Part shown: positions 25,958-35,543 of the stretch, one piece after another
Layout of the letters: each line of letters starts with the position of its first letter
How positions within the stretch are numbered: position 1 is the stretch's first letter
NCBI RefSeq assembly: GCF_913062725.1
Contig: NZ_CAJXWY010000010.1
Span: 17,153 to 81,152 of the forward strand
Direction of reading: 5' to 3'
Origin: an uncultured Thiohalocapsa sp.
Lineage (GTDB): Bacteria; Pseudomonadota; Gammaproteobacteria; Chromatiales; Chromatiaceae
Length of the DNA stretch: 64,000 bases
Notes under the pieces: generated by a model
What the model was told of the DNA's origin: nothing
What the model saw: the letters and a program-made list of their open reading frames with translations, nothing else
Databases searched by the model: none
Made by a program: the position numbers and the translations under genes

Positions 25958-26030
25958 AGAGCGGTTGTCGGGGCGGTTGTCGGGGGCTTGGCTGTGGGGG
26001 GGGTTGGGGCAATCGTCGAGGCGTTGGTGC

Positions 26031-26387
26031 TCAACGCGGATAGCGATCATCGAGGTTGGCCGGACAGAGGACGTCACGCATGATACCGATGAGCTCCAGC
26101 AACTGGTGGTTGCGAATGCGGTAGAAAATGCGGTTGGCCTCTTTGCGGGCGACGACGATGTTTTTGTTGCGCAGCTGCTCGAGGTGCTGGGAGATGTTAC
26201 TCTGCGAGGTGCCGGTGCGCTCGACGATCTCGCCGACCGATAGTTCCCGCTCGCCCAGGGAGCAGAGAATCTTCCAGCGCAGGGGGTGCGCCATCGCCTT
26301 CAGCGCCATGGCGGTCAGAGCGGTGTCCTCCTGCGAGGGTGGCGCGGACTCATCCGCGGGATGTTGCTCGTTCATCGTTACAACCAT
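26031..26387 (-). CDS. ArsR-family regulator with BigR/SqrR-like cysteine pair
   Basis: A winged-helix repressor of 118 residues. ALKAMAHPLRWKILCSLGER is the first helix pair and TSQSNISQHLEQLRNKNIV the recognition helix, followed by the wing RKEANRIFYRI. Two cysteines, Cys42 (KILCSL) and Cys108 (RDVLCPA), are 66 residues apart. BigR and SqrR, which sense sulfide through a tri- or tetrasulfide bridge, use cysteines at the equivalent places with the same spacing. Classical arsenic-site cysteines (ELCVC) are missing. The first ATG is chosen because AAGG lies upstream. The neighbour speE shares its strand; the target genes are unknown. Confidence 0.75.
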   Translation of the reverse strand: MVVTMNEQHPADESAPPSQEDTALTAMALKAMAHPLRWKILCSLGERELSVGEIVERTGTSQSNISQHLEQLRNKNIVVARKEANRIFYRIRNHQLLELIGIMRDVLCPANLDDRYPR

Positions 26388-26477
26388 CGCTTACCTTTTG
26401 GTGGGCGCCCCTGCCGTGCTTGCGGGCCGCGTGATCCATCGTCGTTGTCGTGGTGCGTCCCTGCGGCGGCGGACGGG

Positions 26478-27380
26478 TCATGACAGGGCCTCCCGGTTGT
26501 CGCCGTCCCGGCTCTGGTATGCGGCCTCGTCGTCGACCCGGACATAGCCGCTCATGTCCTTGGCGATGCAGATGATCTCACTGATCTCGCCTGCCGCGTC
26601 CTTCACCGCCGTGCGCGAGAACAGGATCGGTACCCGGCTGCCGTCCTTGGCGATGAAGCGCGCCTCGATCTTGGCCAGCGCGCCGGTGCGGATCAGGGCC
26701 TCCAGCCAGGTGCCCATGAAGGCGCCGGCCTCTTCGTCGCCCTCCTCTTCGAAGACATCGCCGATGGACAGCCCGATCAAGTCCTGCTCGGGGTAGTCCA
26801 GCATCGCACAGGCCGCCGGGTTGGCCTGTTTGATCACGCCTTCGGCGTCGAGTACCAGCAGCGCTTCGCCCATGTACTGGACGATGTTCTCCAGATACTG
26901 GCGCGCCTGCTCCAGCGCGCGGGTGCGCTCGGCGACCTTTTCTTCGAGCGCGACATTGAGGGCGCGCTCCTTGGCGATGAGCCGGAAATAGGTGCTGATC
27001 TTGTTGATCAACAGGTTGTCATCGATGGGCTTGAGCAGATAGTCCACCGCGCCGACGGCGAAGCCGCGCTGCTGGAACTCCTCGGACTTGAAGGCCGCCG
27101 TGAGGAAGATGATCGGCACGTCGCGGGTGCGCTTGCGCAGCTTCAGCAATGACGCCGTTTGGAAGCCGTCCATTTCCGGCATCTGCACGTCCAGGATGAT
27201 GAGATCGATATCCCGGTGCTCCAGCGTCAAGTCGATGGCCTCGCGGCCGGAGGAGGCCTCCAGCACGCGGGCCGCATCCAGATGCTTCTCGATCAGCGTG
27301 CGCAGCGTATAGAGATTGTGCGCGTGATCGTCGACGATCAGGATCTTGTAACCGCAGCCCTCTGTCATGCCAGCCGTCAT
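26478..27380 (-). CDS. Response regulator with REC and PAS domains
   Basis: An N-terminal receiver domain (KILIVDDHA acidic pair, phosphoacceptor Asp64 in IILDVQMPEMDG, Thr in IIFLTAAF, Lys in DYLLKPID) is followed by a coiled-coil (FRLIAKERALNVALEEKVAERTRA segment) and a PAS domain (GEALLVLDAEGVIKQANPAA, KDGSRVPILFSRTAV). No DNA-binding or enzymatic output domain follows. Its ATG overlaps the stop of the upstream kinase gene by ATGA, so the two are co-translated partners. The PAS domain may sense a ligand or tether the regulator to a kinase. The 300-residue length is clear from both ends. Confidence 0.85.
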   Translation of the reverse strand: MTAGMTEGCGYKILIVDDHAHNLYTLRTLIEKHLDAARVLEASSGREAIDLTLEHRDIDLIILDVQMPEMDGFQTASLLKLRKRTRDVPIIFLTAAFKSEEFQQRGFAVGAVDYLLKPIDDNLLINKISTYFRLIAKERALNVALEEKVAERTRALEQARQYLENIVQYMGEALLVLDAEGVIKQANPAACAMLDYPEQDLIGLSIGDVFEEEGDEEAGAFMGTWLEALIRTGALAKIEARFIAKDGSRVPILFSRTAVKDAAGEISEIICIAKDMSGYVRVDDEAAYQSRDGDNREALS

Positions 27381-29791
27381 GCGATATCCCGTGCCGCCGC
27401 CGCGCTGGTGTTGCGCAGGTGTTCCCTCGACGCCGGCGCCAGGATGTCTGCAACGGCGCGGCCGTCCAGCGGCTTGGCGAGGAACCCATCGGCGCCGGCG
27501 GCCCGGCAGCGCGCGCACTGGCCCTCGTCGAGGTTACCGATAATGTAGATAGGTGGCCGCACGCCGTCCATGCCCTCATTAATTCGGTTGATCCTAGCAC
27601 AGCTTTCTTCGGTTGACGCCGACGCGGCGAGCAACAGCAGCGCGCAGTCGCGCTCATCCGACAGGGTTTCCAGCGCCTCGTCCGCGTCGGCGGCGGTCTG
27701 TACCCGCACTCCCAGGCGCTCCAGCTCGGAGGTTGCCGTCACCAGGCATTGCACGTCGCGCTCCACCAGCAAGACCCAACGCTTCTCCGCCAGGCGAGCC
27801 GGCGGCGCTGCGGCCGTCGCCGGCGCTGGCGCGGTGCTGAAGACGGGCGCCTGAAGCGGCGGCGCCACCGCGGGCTGGTCGGGCTCGAGTGCCGGGGTTG
27901 CGGAGCGCTTCTCCAGAATTTCCACGGCCTCCAGATCTTCCGGGTCCAGCGCCGTGGGCAGCCGCAGCGTGAACCGTGAGCCCTCGCCCAGACTGCTGTC
28001 CACGAGGATCTCGCCATCCAAAAGCTGTGCCAGCTCGCGGCTGATGGAGAGCCCGAGCCCGGTGCCGCCGTAGCGCCGCCGCGTGGAACCGTCCGCCTGC
28101 TGGAAGGCCTCGAAGATGATCTGCTCTTTGCCGGGCGGAATGCCGATGCCGGTATCGACCACCGCGATGGCGAGCGGACGGGCCTCGGTGCCCGGGGTCA
28201 CGACGATGCTCACGCCGCCCGTGTGGGTGAATTTTGCCGCATTGGACAGGAAATTCTTCAGAATCTGGCGCAGCTTGCCGCGGTCCGTGTAGATCCGCTG
28301 CGGCGCCTCGGGGGCGATGTCCAACGCCAGCGTGAGTCCCTTCTGCTCGATGGGCGGACGCATCATCTCGGCGAGCTCGCTCAGCATGGACGCGAGCTCC
28401 ACCCATTCCAGGCTCACGGTCACCGGGCCCGCTTCGATGCGCGAAATGTCCAGGATGTTATCGATCATGGTCCGCAGGTCGCGGCCGGCCTCGTTGATGA
28501 CCTGGGCCTGGCGGCGCTGCTCGTGGTCGAGGCCCGATTCCTGCGCCGCGAGCATCTTGGACAACAGGAGGATGGAATTGAGCGGCGTGCGCAGCTCGTG
28601 GCTCACGTTGGCCAGGAACTCTGATTTGTAGCGGTTCGACTGCTCCAGCTCCCGGGTATGCTGCCGCTCGGTGGCGATATGCTCGGCATGATTGCGTGCC
28701 AGCGCGTTCAGCTGCCGGCCGAGCGCGCGCACTTCCTGCGGCCCGCTCCAGTCGAAGCGCTTGGGCTCACTGTCGCGCAGAATGGACTCCACGCCGCTGG
28801 TGAGCTCTTGGCCGAAGCGCTCGGCGCGGTTCGCGAGCCAGCGTGCGATGAGCAGGACCACCAGGACCAACGCCAGGATGATGGACAGCACGCGTGCCAT
28901 CAAGGCATCGCGAAACTGCTCGATGGGGGATGGGTCCACCGGGCGGCCGACCCACAGGGGCACGCCCTCTTCGGTGAGGAACATGGGTACCCACAGCAGC
29001 GGCGGGCCGCTGGGATTCTTCCAGAGCGCGAGCTTGCCTTCGTCGAAGATTTGCGCAAGGCCCGGGAAGTCGTCGAAGGCTGTGGCCGCGTCACTCAGCG
29101 GCTCGCCCGGGCGCAGGTAGCTGCCGTCGTCGGTGACCCAGAGCGTCTCGCGGTAATACTGCGCCAAGCCGCCGACGTCGATGGTCATCAACAGCAGCCC
29201 CGGCGGCAGTCGGTCGTTGCCGCTGCGCTCGCCCACCGGGCTCGCCAACTGCAGGGTCATGAGCTGGCGCGGATCCTCCATGCCGGCGTAGGGATTGATG
29301 CGGATGCGGCTGACGATCACCTCGCCGGGCTTGAGCTTGATCCCGGCGTTGACGAAGCCGCGGCTCGGCGGCTCCGGCGGCAGCTGCGCGGGCTCCCATG
29401 CGTGGGCTTGGGCGTCCCGGTGCAGCCAGAAGCGCTCATTGCCACCGGCGTCCACGAACAGGATCTGGATCACGTCCAGCTGGTCGGGAAGCATTTGATT
29501 GATCCAGCCGGTGTAGCGCGCCCGTGCGCGGTCGATGTCGTCTTCGGTGCCGGTTTCGCCCAGGATCATGCCGGGCTCCGGGAGCTTGGCCAGGAGGCGG
29601 ATCATCTCGTCGCGGCTCGCCAGGTGCTGATCGAGATCGCGGAAGTCGGCCCGTAGGTTCTGGAGATAGGCCTTTTGGTAAAACATCGCCGTGCGGTCCA
29701 GCACCAGCGGCAAGTTGATCAGCACGGCGACGATCAACGGCGCCAGACCGAACAGCAGCAATAGCAGCAGGATGTAGTAGCGGAGCTTCAC
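27377..29791 (-). CDS. Hybrid sensor histidine kinase with degenerate receiver
   Basis: A membrane helix at the N-terminus (YYILLLLLLFGLAPLIVAVLI) and one near residue 310 bracket a periplasmic sensor of about 280 residues of the dCache type. The cytoplasmic part has a HisKA domain (His398 in VSHELRTPLNSILLLSK), then HATPase boxes (LSNAAKF, DTGIGIPPGKEQIIFEAFQQ, GGTGLGLSISRELAQLL). The last 150 residues have a receiver fold (WVLLVERDV; Lys in FLAKPLDG), but the phosphoacceptor position reads LLLLAASAS with no Asp. A GTG start at 29791 with GAGG just upstream is preferred; a TTG at 29809 is possible. The gene is coupled to the REC-PAS regulator. Confidence 0.85.
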   Translation of the reverse strand: MKLRYYILLLLLLFGLAPLIVAVLINLPLVLDRTAMFYQKAYLQNLRADFRDLDQHLASRDEMIRLLAKLPEPGMILGETGTEDDIDRARARYTGWINQMLPDQLDVIQILFVDAGGNERFWLHRDAQAHAWEPAQLPPEPPSRGFVNAGIKLKPGEVIVSRIRINPYAGMEDPRQLMTLQLASPVGERSGNDRLPPGLLLMTIDVGGLAQYYRETLWVTDDGSYLRPGEPLSDAATAFDDFPGLAQIFDEGKLALWKNPSGPPLLWVPMFLTEEGVPLWVGRPVDPSPIEQFRDALMARVLSIILALVLVVLLIARWLANRAERFGQELTSGVESILRDSEPKRFDWSGPQEVRALGRQLNALARNHAEHIATERQHTRELEQSNRYKSEFLANVSHELRTPLNSILLLSKMLAAQESGLDHEQRRQAQVINEAGRDLRTMIDNILDISRIEAGPVTVSLEWVELASMLSELAEMMRPPIEQKGLTLALDIAPEAPQRIYTDRGKLRQILKNFLSNAAKFTHTGGVSIVVTPGTEARPLAIAVVDTGIGIPPGKEQIIFEAFQQADGSTRRRYGGTGLGLSISRELAQLLDGEILVDSSLGEGSRFTLRLPTALDPEDLEAVEILEKRSATPALEPDQPAVAPPLQAPVFSTAPAPATAAAPPARLAEKRWVLLVERDVQCLVTATSELERLGVRVQTAADADEALETLSDERDCALLLLAASASTEESCARINRINEGMDGVRPPIYIIGNLDEGQCARCRAAGADGFLAKPLDGRAVADILAPASREHLRNTSAAAARDIA

Positions 29792-29971
29792 ACCGAGCCT
29801 CACGACCAAGACCAGCCGGTTACGATAACGAATAGCATCGGCAGCCTGTCATGTCGTTGTCTCGGCGCGACCGACACCGCAGCCGTCACACGAGCTGCGC
29901 AGACGTGTCCCGGCGCCGGTGCTCGGGCCGCCGGTGCGCAGTGATGGCTGCGAGAATGCCGGCCCTGGGGC

Positions 29972-30436
29972 TCAAAGCTCGCGCACGAGCGCCAGCACCT
30001 GCCCGGCGTGTCCCTTGGGCTTGATATCGTAGAGGGCGTGGCGAATGATGCCGGCGCGCCCGATGATGAAGGTGGAGCGCACGATGCCCATCTTCTTGAC
30101 GCCGTTTTTCTCTTTCTCCCGCCACACGCCATAGGCGTCACAGACATCGCCGTCGGTGTCCGCCAGCAGCGTGACACTGAGACCGTATTTGTCGCGGAAG
30201 GCACCATGGCTGGCGCAGGTGTCGCGGCTGATGCCGACGATGTCTGCGCCTGCGGCGGTAAAGTCTTCGTGCAGGTCCGTAAACTCCAGGGCTTCCATGG
30301 TGCAGCCGGGTGTGTCGTCCTTGGGATAAAAACAAAGCACGAGGTGGCGCTCCGCCCAGAGCCGTGTGATATCGACGCGCTCCATGTCTGCGTCGGGCAG
30401 CGAGAAGGGCGGTGCCGGATCGCCGGGTTGCAGCAT
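29972..30436 (-). CDS. bcp: Thioredoxin-dependent peroxiredoxin (BCP/PrxQ)
   Basis: Reduces hydrogen peroxide and organic peroxides. YPKDDTPGCTMEA contains the peroxidatic Cys45. The resolving Cys of E. coli Bcp, five residues later, is replaced here (Leu50), while Cys74 in RDTCASHGAF could serve instead; the enzyme is thus either 1-Cys or an atypical PrxQ. VGISRD, FRDKYGLSVTLLAD and RSTFIIGRAGIIRHAL are standard family blocks. The ATG gives 154 residues. A good promoter lies about 110 bases upstream. It is monocistronic, between two sensor-kinase loci. Confidence 0.92.
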   Translation of the reverse strand: MLQPGDPAPPFSLPDADMERVDITRLWAERHLVLCFYPKDDTPGCTMEALEFTDLHEDFTAAGADIVGISRDTCASHGAFRDKYGLSVTLLADTDGDVCDAYGVWREKEKNGVKKMGIVRSTFIIGRAGIIRHALYDIKPKGHAGQVLALVREL

Positions 30437-30772
30437 AGTCTACCCCTGGGTCAGCGGTGATGGGCGCCGGAAGCCGGCGTCGGCGCGCCTGCGGTCCGGC
30501 ATTGGTCGGAAAGTCCGCTGGCTGATTTCGGCGCAATTTAGGCAGGCGTCAGGCGGGCGTCAACCGCAATCGCAGCGTGTCAATCGGCGTCGCCGCCGCT
30601 GCTCAGGCCGCCTGGGCCGAGATCGACACGCCGCATGCCGAAGGCCCAGGAACACCCCTGATCAATGGGCGCGGCTTTGCGTCTCGGTGGCGTTGCACGC
30701 CGCGCTTTTCGCGCGATGCAGGCAGGGCGCTTGCGCGGTGGCGCCGGCCCCGCAGACTGCTGCCGTTGTCTG
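30437..30772 (-). other. Intergenic region between bcp and envZ
   Basis: The 336 bases contain the bcp promoter annotated separately. The half nearer envZ has no recognisable gene. Short open frames there lack motifs, and no clear T-tailed hairpin was seen after envZ. Confidence 0.4.
30535..30563 (-). promoter_or_regulatory. Sigma-70-type promoter for bcp
   Basis: On the minus strand TTGACG and TAAATT are separated by a 17-base spacer. The start would lie near 30528, about 90 bases before the bcp ATG. A second TTGACA occurs about 20 bases further upstream but without a matching -10. Confidence 0.6.
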
Positions 30773-32113
30773 CTAAGGGGTATCTGCGGTGCCCGCGCCG
30801 CCGCCGTCTTCGGGTGCCGGCGGTAGCCGCACACTGGCGATGGTGCCGCCGCCGACGCGGCTGTTCAGATGGATCTCCATATCGTTGGCGACGGCGAGCT
30901 GGCGGGCGACGGCGAGGCCGAGACCGGAGCCTCCGGTGCGGCGATTGCGTGAGCCCTCGAGGCGGTAGAACGGACGAAACACCGCCTCGCGATCCGGCTC
31001 CGGGATGCCGGCACCGCGATCGAGCACGACAATCACCGCCGCACGGTGGTCGCAGTCCAGCCGCACCTCCACCGGTGCCTGGCTGTAGCGCAGCGCATTC
31101 TCGATGAGGTTGCCGAGGATCCGCCGCAGCGCCAGCGCGTTGACGTGCTGGATGCAGCTGCGCACCGGCTGCCAGACGATGCGCGGGCGTGCCCCCACCA
31201 CCTCGTCGACCAGCTTGCCGATGTCCAGGCGCTGGCGCTCGCCGGCGCCGAGCGTGCTGCCCAGTTCCACCGCCTGCGCGATTTGGGCATTCATTTCTTC
31301 GAGGTCCCGCTCCATACGCGCTTTGAGCACCGGGTCGGTTTGGCGCGGCAGCATTTCCAGCGCCAGGCGCAGGCGGGTCAGCGGCGTGCGCAGATCATGG
31401 GAGATGCCCGCCAGCAGTACGGTACGATCCGCCAGCAGCTCGCGCACCTGCTGGCTCGTCTCGTTGAACTGTCGGGCGAGGTTGGCGAGTTCGCGCGGGC
31501 CACTCTCGGGCAGCGGCTCCGGCGAACGCCCCTTTGCCACCTCTTCTGCGGCATGCGCAAGGCGGGTCAGCGGTGAGGTGATGCGTCGGGCCAGCACGGA
31601 CGCCGTCACCACCAGCAGCAACAGCGCCAGCGTGGAAATGATGAACACGCCCTCCAACGGTTTGGTATTGATGCGATCCCGCGGAAAACCGGCCCAGACC
31701 CGGCCCTGCGGGGTATCCAGAACGGCCCAGAACCAGCGTTTGCCGTCGATGACGTCACTTTGCATCTGCACCTCTTGCCCGGTGCGCGCGCTGAGCGCCT
31801 GGCTGAGACGCTGCACATAGGGGAAAAAGTAATAGCGCAGGTCGGGCGGTACTTGGTCCTCGGGGCGCAGCCACAGCTGATAGTCGTTCAGGAGCTTGAG
31901 CCGATAGTCGTGCTGCATCTCCGCCGGCAGCTGCACCAGGGTGCGCGCGGAGAGCTCCATGAAGGCCGCGAGATCGGCGGTGGAGCGCTGCACCACCGGG
32001 AGCAGCGCATAGTAGACGACCGTGATGAAGGTGATGAGCGCGAAGCTGCCGAAGGTGAGCACCAGTGTCAGCAGCACCCGCGCGAACAGGGACGTTGGCA
32101 GCAGGGCGCGCAA
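30773..32113 (-). CDS. envZ: Osmosensor-type histidine kinase EnvZ
   Basis: Two membrane helices (FARVLLTLVLTFGSFALITFI near the start; VFIISTLALLLLVVTASVLA near residue 155) flank a periplasmic domain. HAMP (RRITSPLTRLAHAAEEVAKG), HisKA with His239 in GISHDLRTPLTRLRLALEML, and ATPase boxes (NLIENALRYS, DRGAGIPEPDREAVFRPFYR, GGSGLGLAVARQLA) follow, as in EnvZ. The TTG at 32113 is preferred as start because GAGGG lies eight bases upstream and it begins just before the first helix; the frame is open upstream, but that part reads through ompR as low-complexity sequence. It follows ompR after 4 bases and phosphorylates it. Confidence 0.9.
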   Translation of the reverse strand: MRALLPTSLFARVLLTLVLTFGSFALITFITVVYYALLPVVQRSTADLAAFMELSARTLVQLPAEMQHDYRLKLLNDYQLWLRPEDQVPPDLRYYFFPYVQRLSQALSARTGQEVQMQSDVIDGKRWFWAVLDTPQGRVWAGFPRDRINTKPLEGVFIISTLALLLLVVTASVLARRITSPLTRLAHAAEEVAKGRSPEPLPESGPRELANLARQFNETSQQVRELLADRTVLLAGISHDLRTPLTRLRLALEMLPRQTDPVLKARMERDLEEMNAQIAQAVELGSTLGAGERQRLDIGKLVDEVVGARPRIVWQPVRSCIQHVNALALRRILGNLIENALRYSQAPVEVRLDCDHRAAVIVVLDRGAGIPEPDREAVFRPFYRLEGSRNRRTGGSGLGLAVARQLAVANDMEIHLNSRVGGGTIASVRLPPAPEDGGGAGTADTP

Positions 32114-32117
32114 TGGC

Positions 32118-32831
32118 TCAGCCCTCGGCCTGGGGCGTGAAGATGTAGCCGCGGCCCCAGACGGTGCGGATGTAGATGGGCTGCTTCTTGTTCGGCTCGA
32201 TCTTCGCACGCAAGCGCGCCACCTGAACGTCGATGCTGCGGTCGAAGGGGTTGCGCTCGTAACCCTTCAGCAGATCCAGTAGCCGGTCGCGATGCAGCAT
32301 CTGATTGGGGTGCTCCACGAAAATCCGCAGCAGGTCGAACTCACTGCCCGTCAGCGTCACCGCCTCGCCGTCGCGGGTGAGCTGTCGGGCGGCGAGGTCG
32401 AGCCGATAGGGGCCGAAGCTCGTGGCCTCGGCGGCCGCGGTCTCGGCCGCGGGCGTGCGGCGGCGCAGCACCGCACGGATGCGCGCCAGGAGCTCGCGCG
32501 GGTTGAAAGGCTTCGCCAGGTAGTCGTCCGCGCCCACTTCGAGCCCGACGATGCGGTCGATGTCTTCGCCGCGGGCCGACAACATGATGATGGGAGTGTC
32601 GTCCTTGGTGCGCAGCCGCCGCGCCAAGGTGAGTCCGTCCTCTCCCGGCAGCATCAGATCCAGAATCAGCAGATCTGCCTGGTGTGTTTCCAGCCAGTCG
32701 AACATGGCGACACCGTCCTCGACGCCGCAGACGTCGAATCCTTCCTGGCGCAGATAATCGGTGAGCAACTCGCGCAGGGAGGCGTCGTCATCGACGACCA
32801 GTACACGGGTGCGGGCTTCAGCGGTAGACAT
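32118..32831 (-). CDS. ompR: Two-component response regulator OmpR
   Basis: The receiver domain has VLVVDDDASLRELL, Asp58 in LILDLMLPGEDGL, LSARGED and DDYLAKPFNPRELLARI. The C-terminal winged helix shows LTGSEFDLLRIFVEHPNQMLHRDRLL and DRSIDVQVARLRAKIEPN, ending IRTVWGRGYIF. RGEDIDRIVGLEVGADDY and GYERNPFDRSIDVQ are close to the OmpR subgroup. The 237-residue length is normal. It is co-transcribed with envZ and diverges from the microprotein gene at 33081 through a 250-base region, so it might control that gene; this is inference from position. Confidence 0.93.
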   Translation of the reverse strand: MSTAEARTRVLVVDDDASLRELLTDYLRQEGFDVCGVEDGVAMFDWLETHQADLLILDLMLPGEDGLTLARRLRTKDDTPIIMLSARGEDIDRIVGLEVGADDYLAKPFNPRELLARIRAVLRRRTPAAETAAAEATSFGPYRLDLAARQLTRDGEAVTLTGSEFDLLRIFVEHPNQMLHRDRLLDLLKGYERNPFDRSIDVQVARLRAKIEPNKKQPIYIRTVWGRGYIFTPQAEG

Positions 32832-32955
32832 GGCTTACGCTCGATCCGGTCCGAGTGTGCGAGGAGGTCGGGCATTACCGCAGTAAATCCATGCGGGATG
32901 ACAACGAAACGTGCAAGGTTGCGCCCGGACCTTGTAACAACCTGTCACAATATTA

Positions 32956-32971
32956 GTATGTAATGAAACAC
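32956..32971 (+). promoter_or_regulatory. Leader motif shared by the two microprotein genes (copy 2)
   Basis: GTATGTAATGAAACAC matches the motif at 16493 and lies 110 bases before the microprotein ATG. Just upstream is an imperfect inverted repeat TTGTAAC-N5-GTCACAA (32932-32950), a possible operator. The region also separates divergent ompR, so a bidirectional role is possible. Confidence 0.5.
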
Positions 32972-33080
32972 CTTGGTAATGGCCCTCGTGGAGAATACGC
33001 AGCCATCGAGCCAAGCGCCGCCTGGGCAACCCCGGCGCCACGGCAAGCCTAGTGCAGTTGCGGGAAACGGAGGCAGTATC

Positions 33081-33209
33081 ATGAGTTTCGACGCATTGAC
33101 CATCAGCGGCGTACTGGCCGCAGTCGCGAGCGCCGGTTTCATCATCGGCGTGGTCCGCAACAATGGACGCGTGCACCCCAAAGACCGGCCGCAAGCGGAC
33201 ACGGACTGA
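33081..33209 (+). CDS. 42-residue single-helix membrane microprotein (paralogue 2)
   Basis: MSFDALTISGVLAAVASAGF continues with IIGVVRNNGRVHPKDRPQADTD. One transmembrane helix (residues 5-26) is followed by a charged, Asp/Arg/Lys-rich tail. A GGAGG nine bases before the ATG supports translation. The paralogue at 16614 shares MSFD-x-L, G10, A14, A16 and GF19-20, and the upstream leaders resemble each other, so both are probably real genes of one family. Function is unknown; no neighbouring respiratory or photosynthetic complex gene identifies a partner. Confidence 0.75.
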   Translation: MSFDALTISGVLAAVASAGFIIGVVRNNGRVHPKDRPQADTD

Positions 33210-33805
33210 CCCGATCAGCCTTTCGCGGACCCGCCAAGTGGGTGCCCGCACGGCCATCCCCCCACACTGACGCGCCATCGCGCGTCCGACCGAGCGCCCA
33301 GCCGGGGTGCAATTACCCGTTGCGGCGAGCCATCGCCACCGTCTGAGCGGCTTCACGATTTCTGGGCAGCAAGCCAGTTGGCCGTCCGGCAGCACAGAGC
33401 CTGCCGTGGCGGTCTTTTTTGTCGTGGCCGCGGATCCATGCTCGCGCGATAACCGGTGGTGGCTGGGCCCGCAGCTGGCGAACATCTCGACGGCGAAGCC
33501 TTCGGGCGATCGGCATTGTCCCCTCCAGCCGCGGCGACCTGACCAGAAACACCATGGCAGGCGCCTGTGCCCTGGCGGGGGGACGGTGGTATCGGCCACG
33601 CCAGCGCGCGGCGCGGCGTTCATGCGCTCCGGGATCGCGACCCGCAGGCGGCGGGCGCCATGGTCGTCGATCAGGAACGCGCGGCAGGCAACGGATGCTT
33701 GCTTGATCGGCAACACTTTTCAAGGACCGGTCATTGGCGCATGCTGGTCTCGAGCAGGAGCGCAAGCGGCCACTGAAGGCATACACACCACCAATCGGAG
33801 CCACC
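33210..33805 (+). other. Intergenic region after the microprotein gene
   Basis: The 596 bases contain one good terminator (annotated separately) about 170 bases after the microprotein stop. From 33430 to 33800 several overlapping frames are open on both strands, but none has a ribosome-binding site, motif or consistent codon bias. A decayed gene cannot be excluded. CGGAG before the CBS gene ATG is the only other clear signal. Confidence 0.4.
33380..33420 (+). terminator. Rho-independent terminator after the microprotein gene
   Basis: GGCCGTCCGGCAG and CTGCCGTGGCGGTC form a stem of about 13 pairs with one bulged T and an 8-base loop, directly followed by six T residues. It ends a transcript from the microprotein gene upstream. 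Confidence 0.75.
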
Positions 33806-34204
33806 ATGATGCGAGTCCGCGACTACATGAGCCCCGCCCCGGTCACCATCGACGCCGGTGCCGATTATCAGCAGGCGTTCAAAATCATGGAGGAGCAGAA
33901 CCTCCACCACTTGCCGGTGCTGGATGCAGCCGGCAACTGCGCGGGCTTGGTGGCGCGCCGCGACCTGCAGCTCGCCGCCCGCTGCTTCCAGGAGGCGCCC
34001 GTGGAGATCGGTGAGGTGATGCACCAACCGGTGACCACCGTCGCGCCGGACGCGGATCTTGCTACCGCGGTGGCGCGCATGATGGCAGACCACATCGGCT
34101 GTCTGCCCGTCTCCGACGACGGCGGCAGCCACTTGGTGGGCATCATCACCGAGACGGATCTCATGCGGGCATTACAAGACTTGCTGGCCGCCCGCGTCGA
34201 CTGA
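33806..34204 (+). CDS. Stand-alone CBS-domain pair protein
   Basis: The 132 residues form two CBS motifs: MRVRDYMSPAPVTIDAGADY with HHLPVLDAAGNCAGLVARRD, then VMHQPVTTVAPDADLATAVA with GCLPVSDDGGSHLVGIITETD. The ITETDLMRAL ending is the usual adenosyl-nucleotide-binding strand. Such proteins bind AMP, ATP or SAM and regulate a partner enzyme or transporter. CGGAG lies eight bases before the ATG. It stands alone, convergent with argG, so the partner is unknown. Confidence 0.9.
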   Translation: MMRVRDYMSPAPVTIDAGADYQQAFKIMEEQNLHHLPVLDAAGNCAGLVARRDLQLAARCFQEAPVEIGEVMHQPVTTVAPDADLATAVARMMADHIGCLPVSDDGGSHLVGIITETDLMRALQDLLAARVD

Positions 34205-34325
34205 CGCGCTGCGCGACTGGGCCCACCGGACGTCGCGCAGGGCAGCCTGGCCGGCGGGACGCCCCTCGGACTTCAGGTGGTGGCGGCCGTTGGGTTGTGC
34301 CCGTGCGCGCCGGTGAGCTCACGGC

Positions 34326-35543
<1,218 letters not shown>

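Noticed and set aside
32932..32950. PpsR box upstream of the second microprotein gene
   Set aside because: The spacing is TGT-N11-ACA, not N12, and no second box is near. It is kept only as an unspecified inverted repeat.
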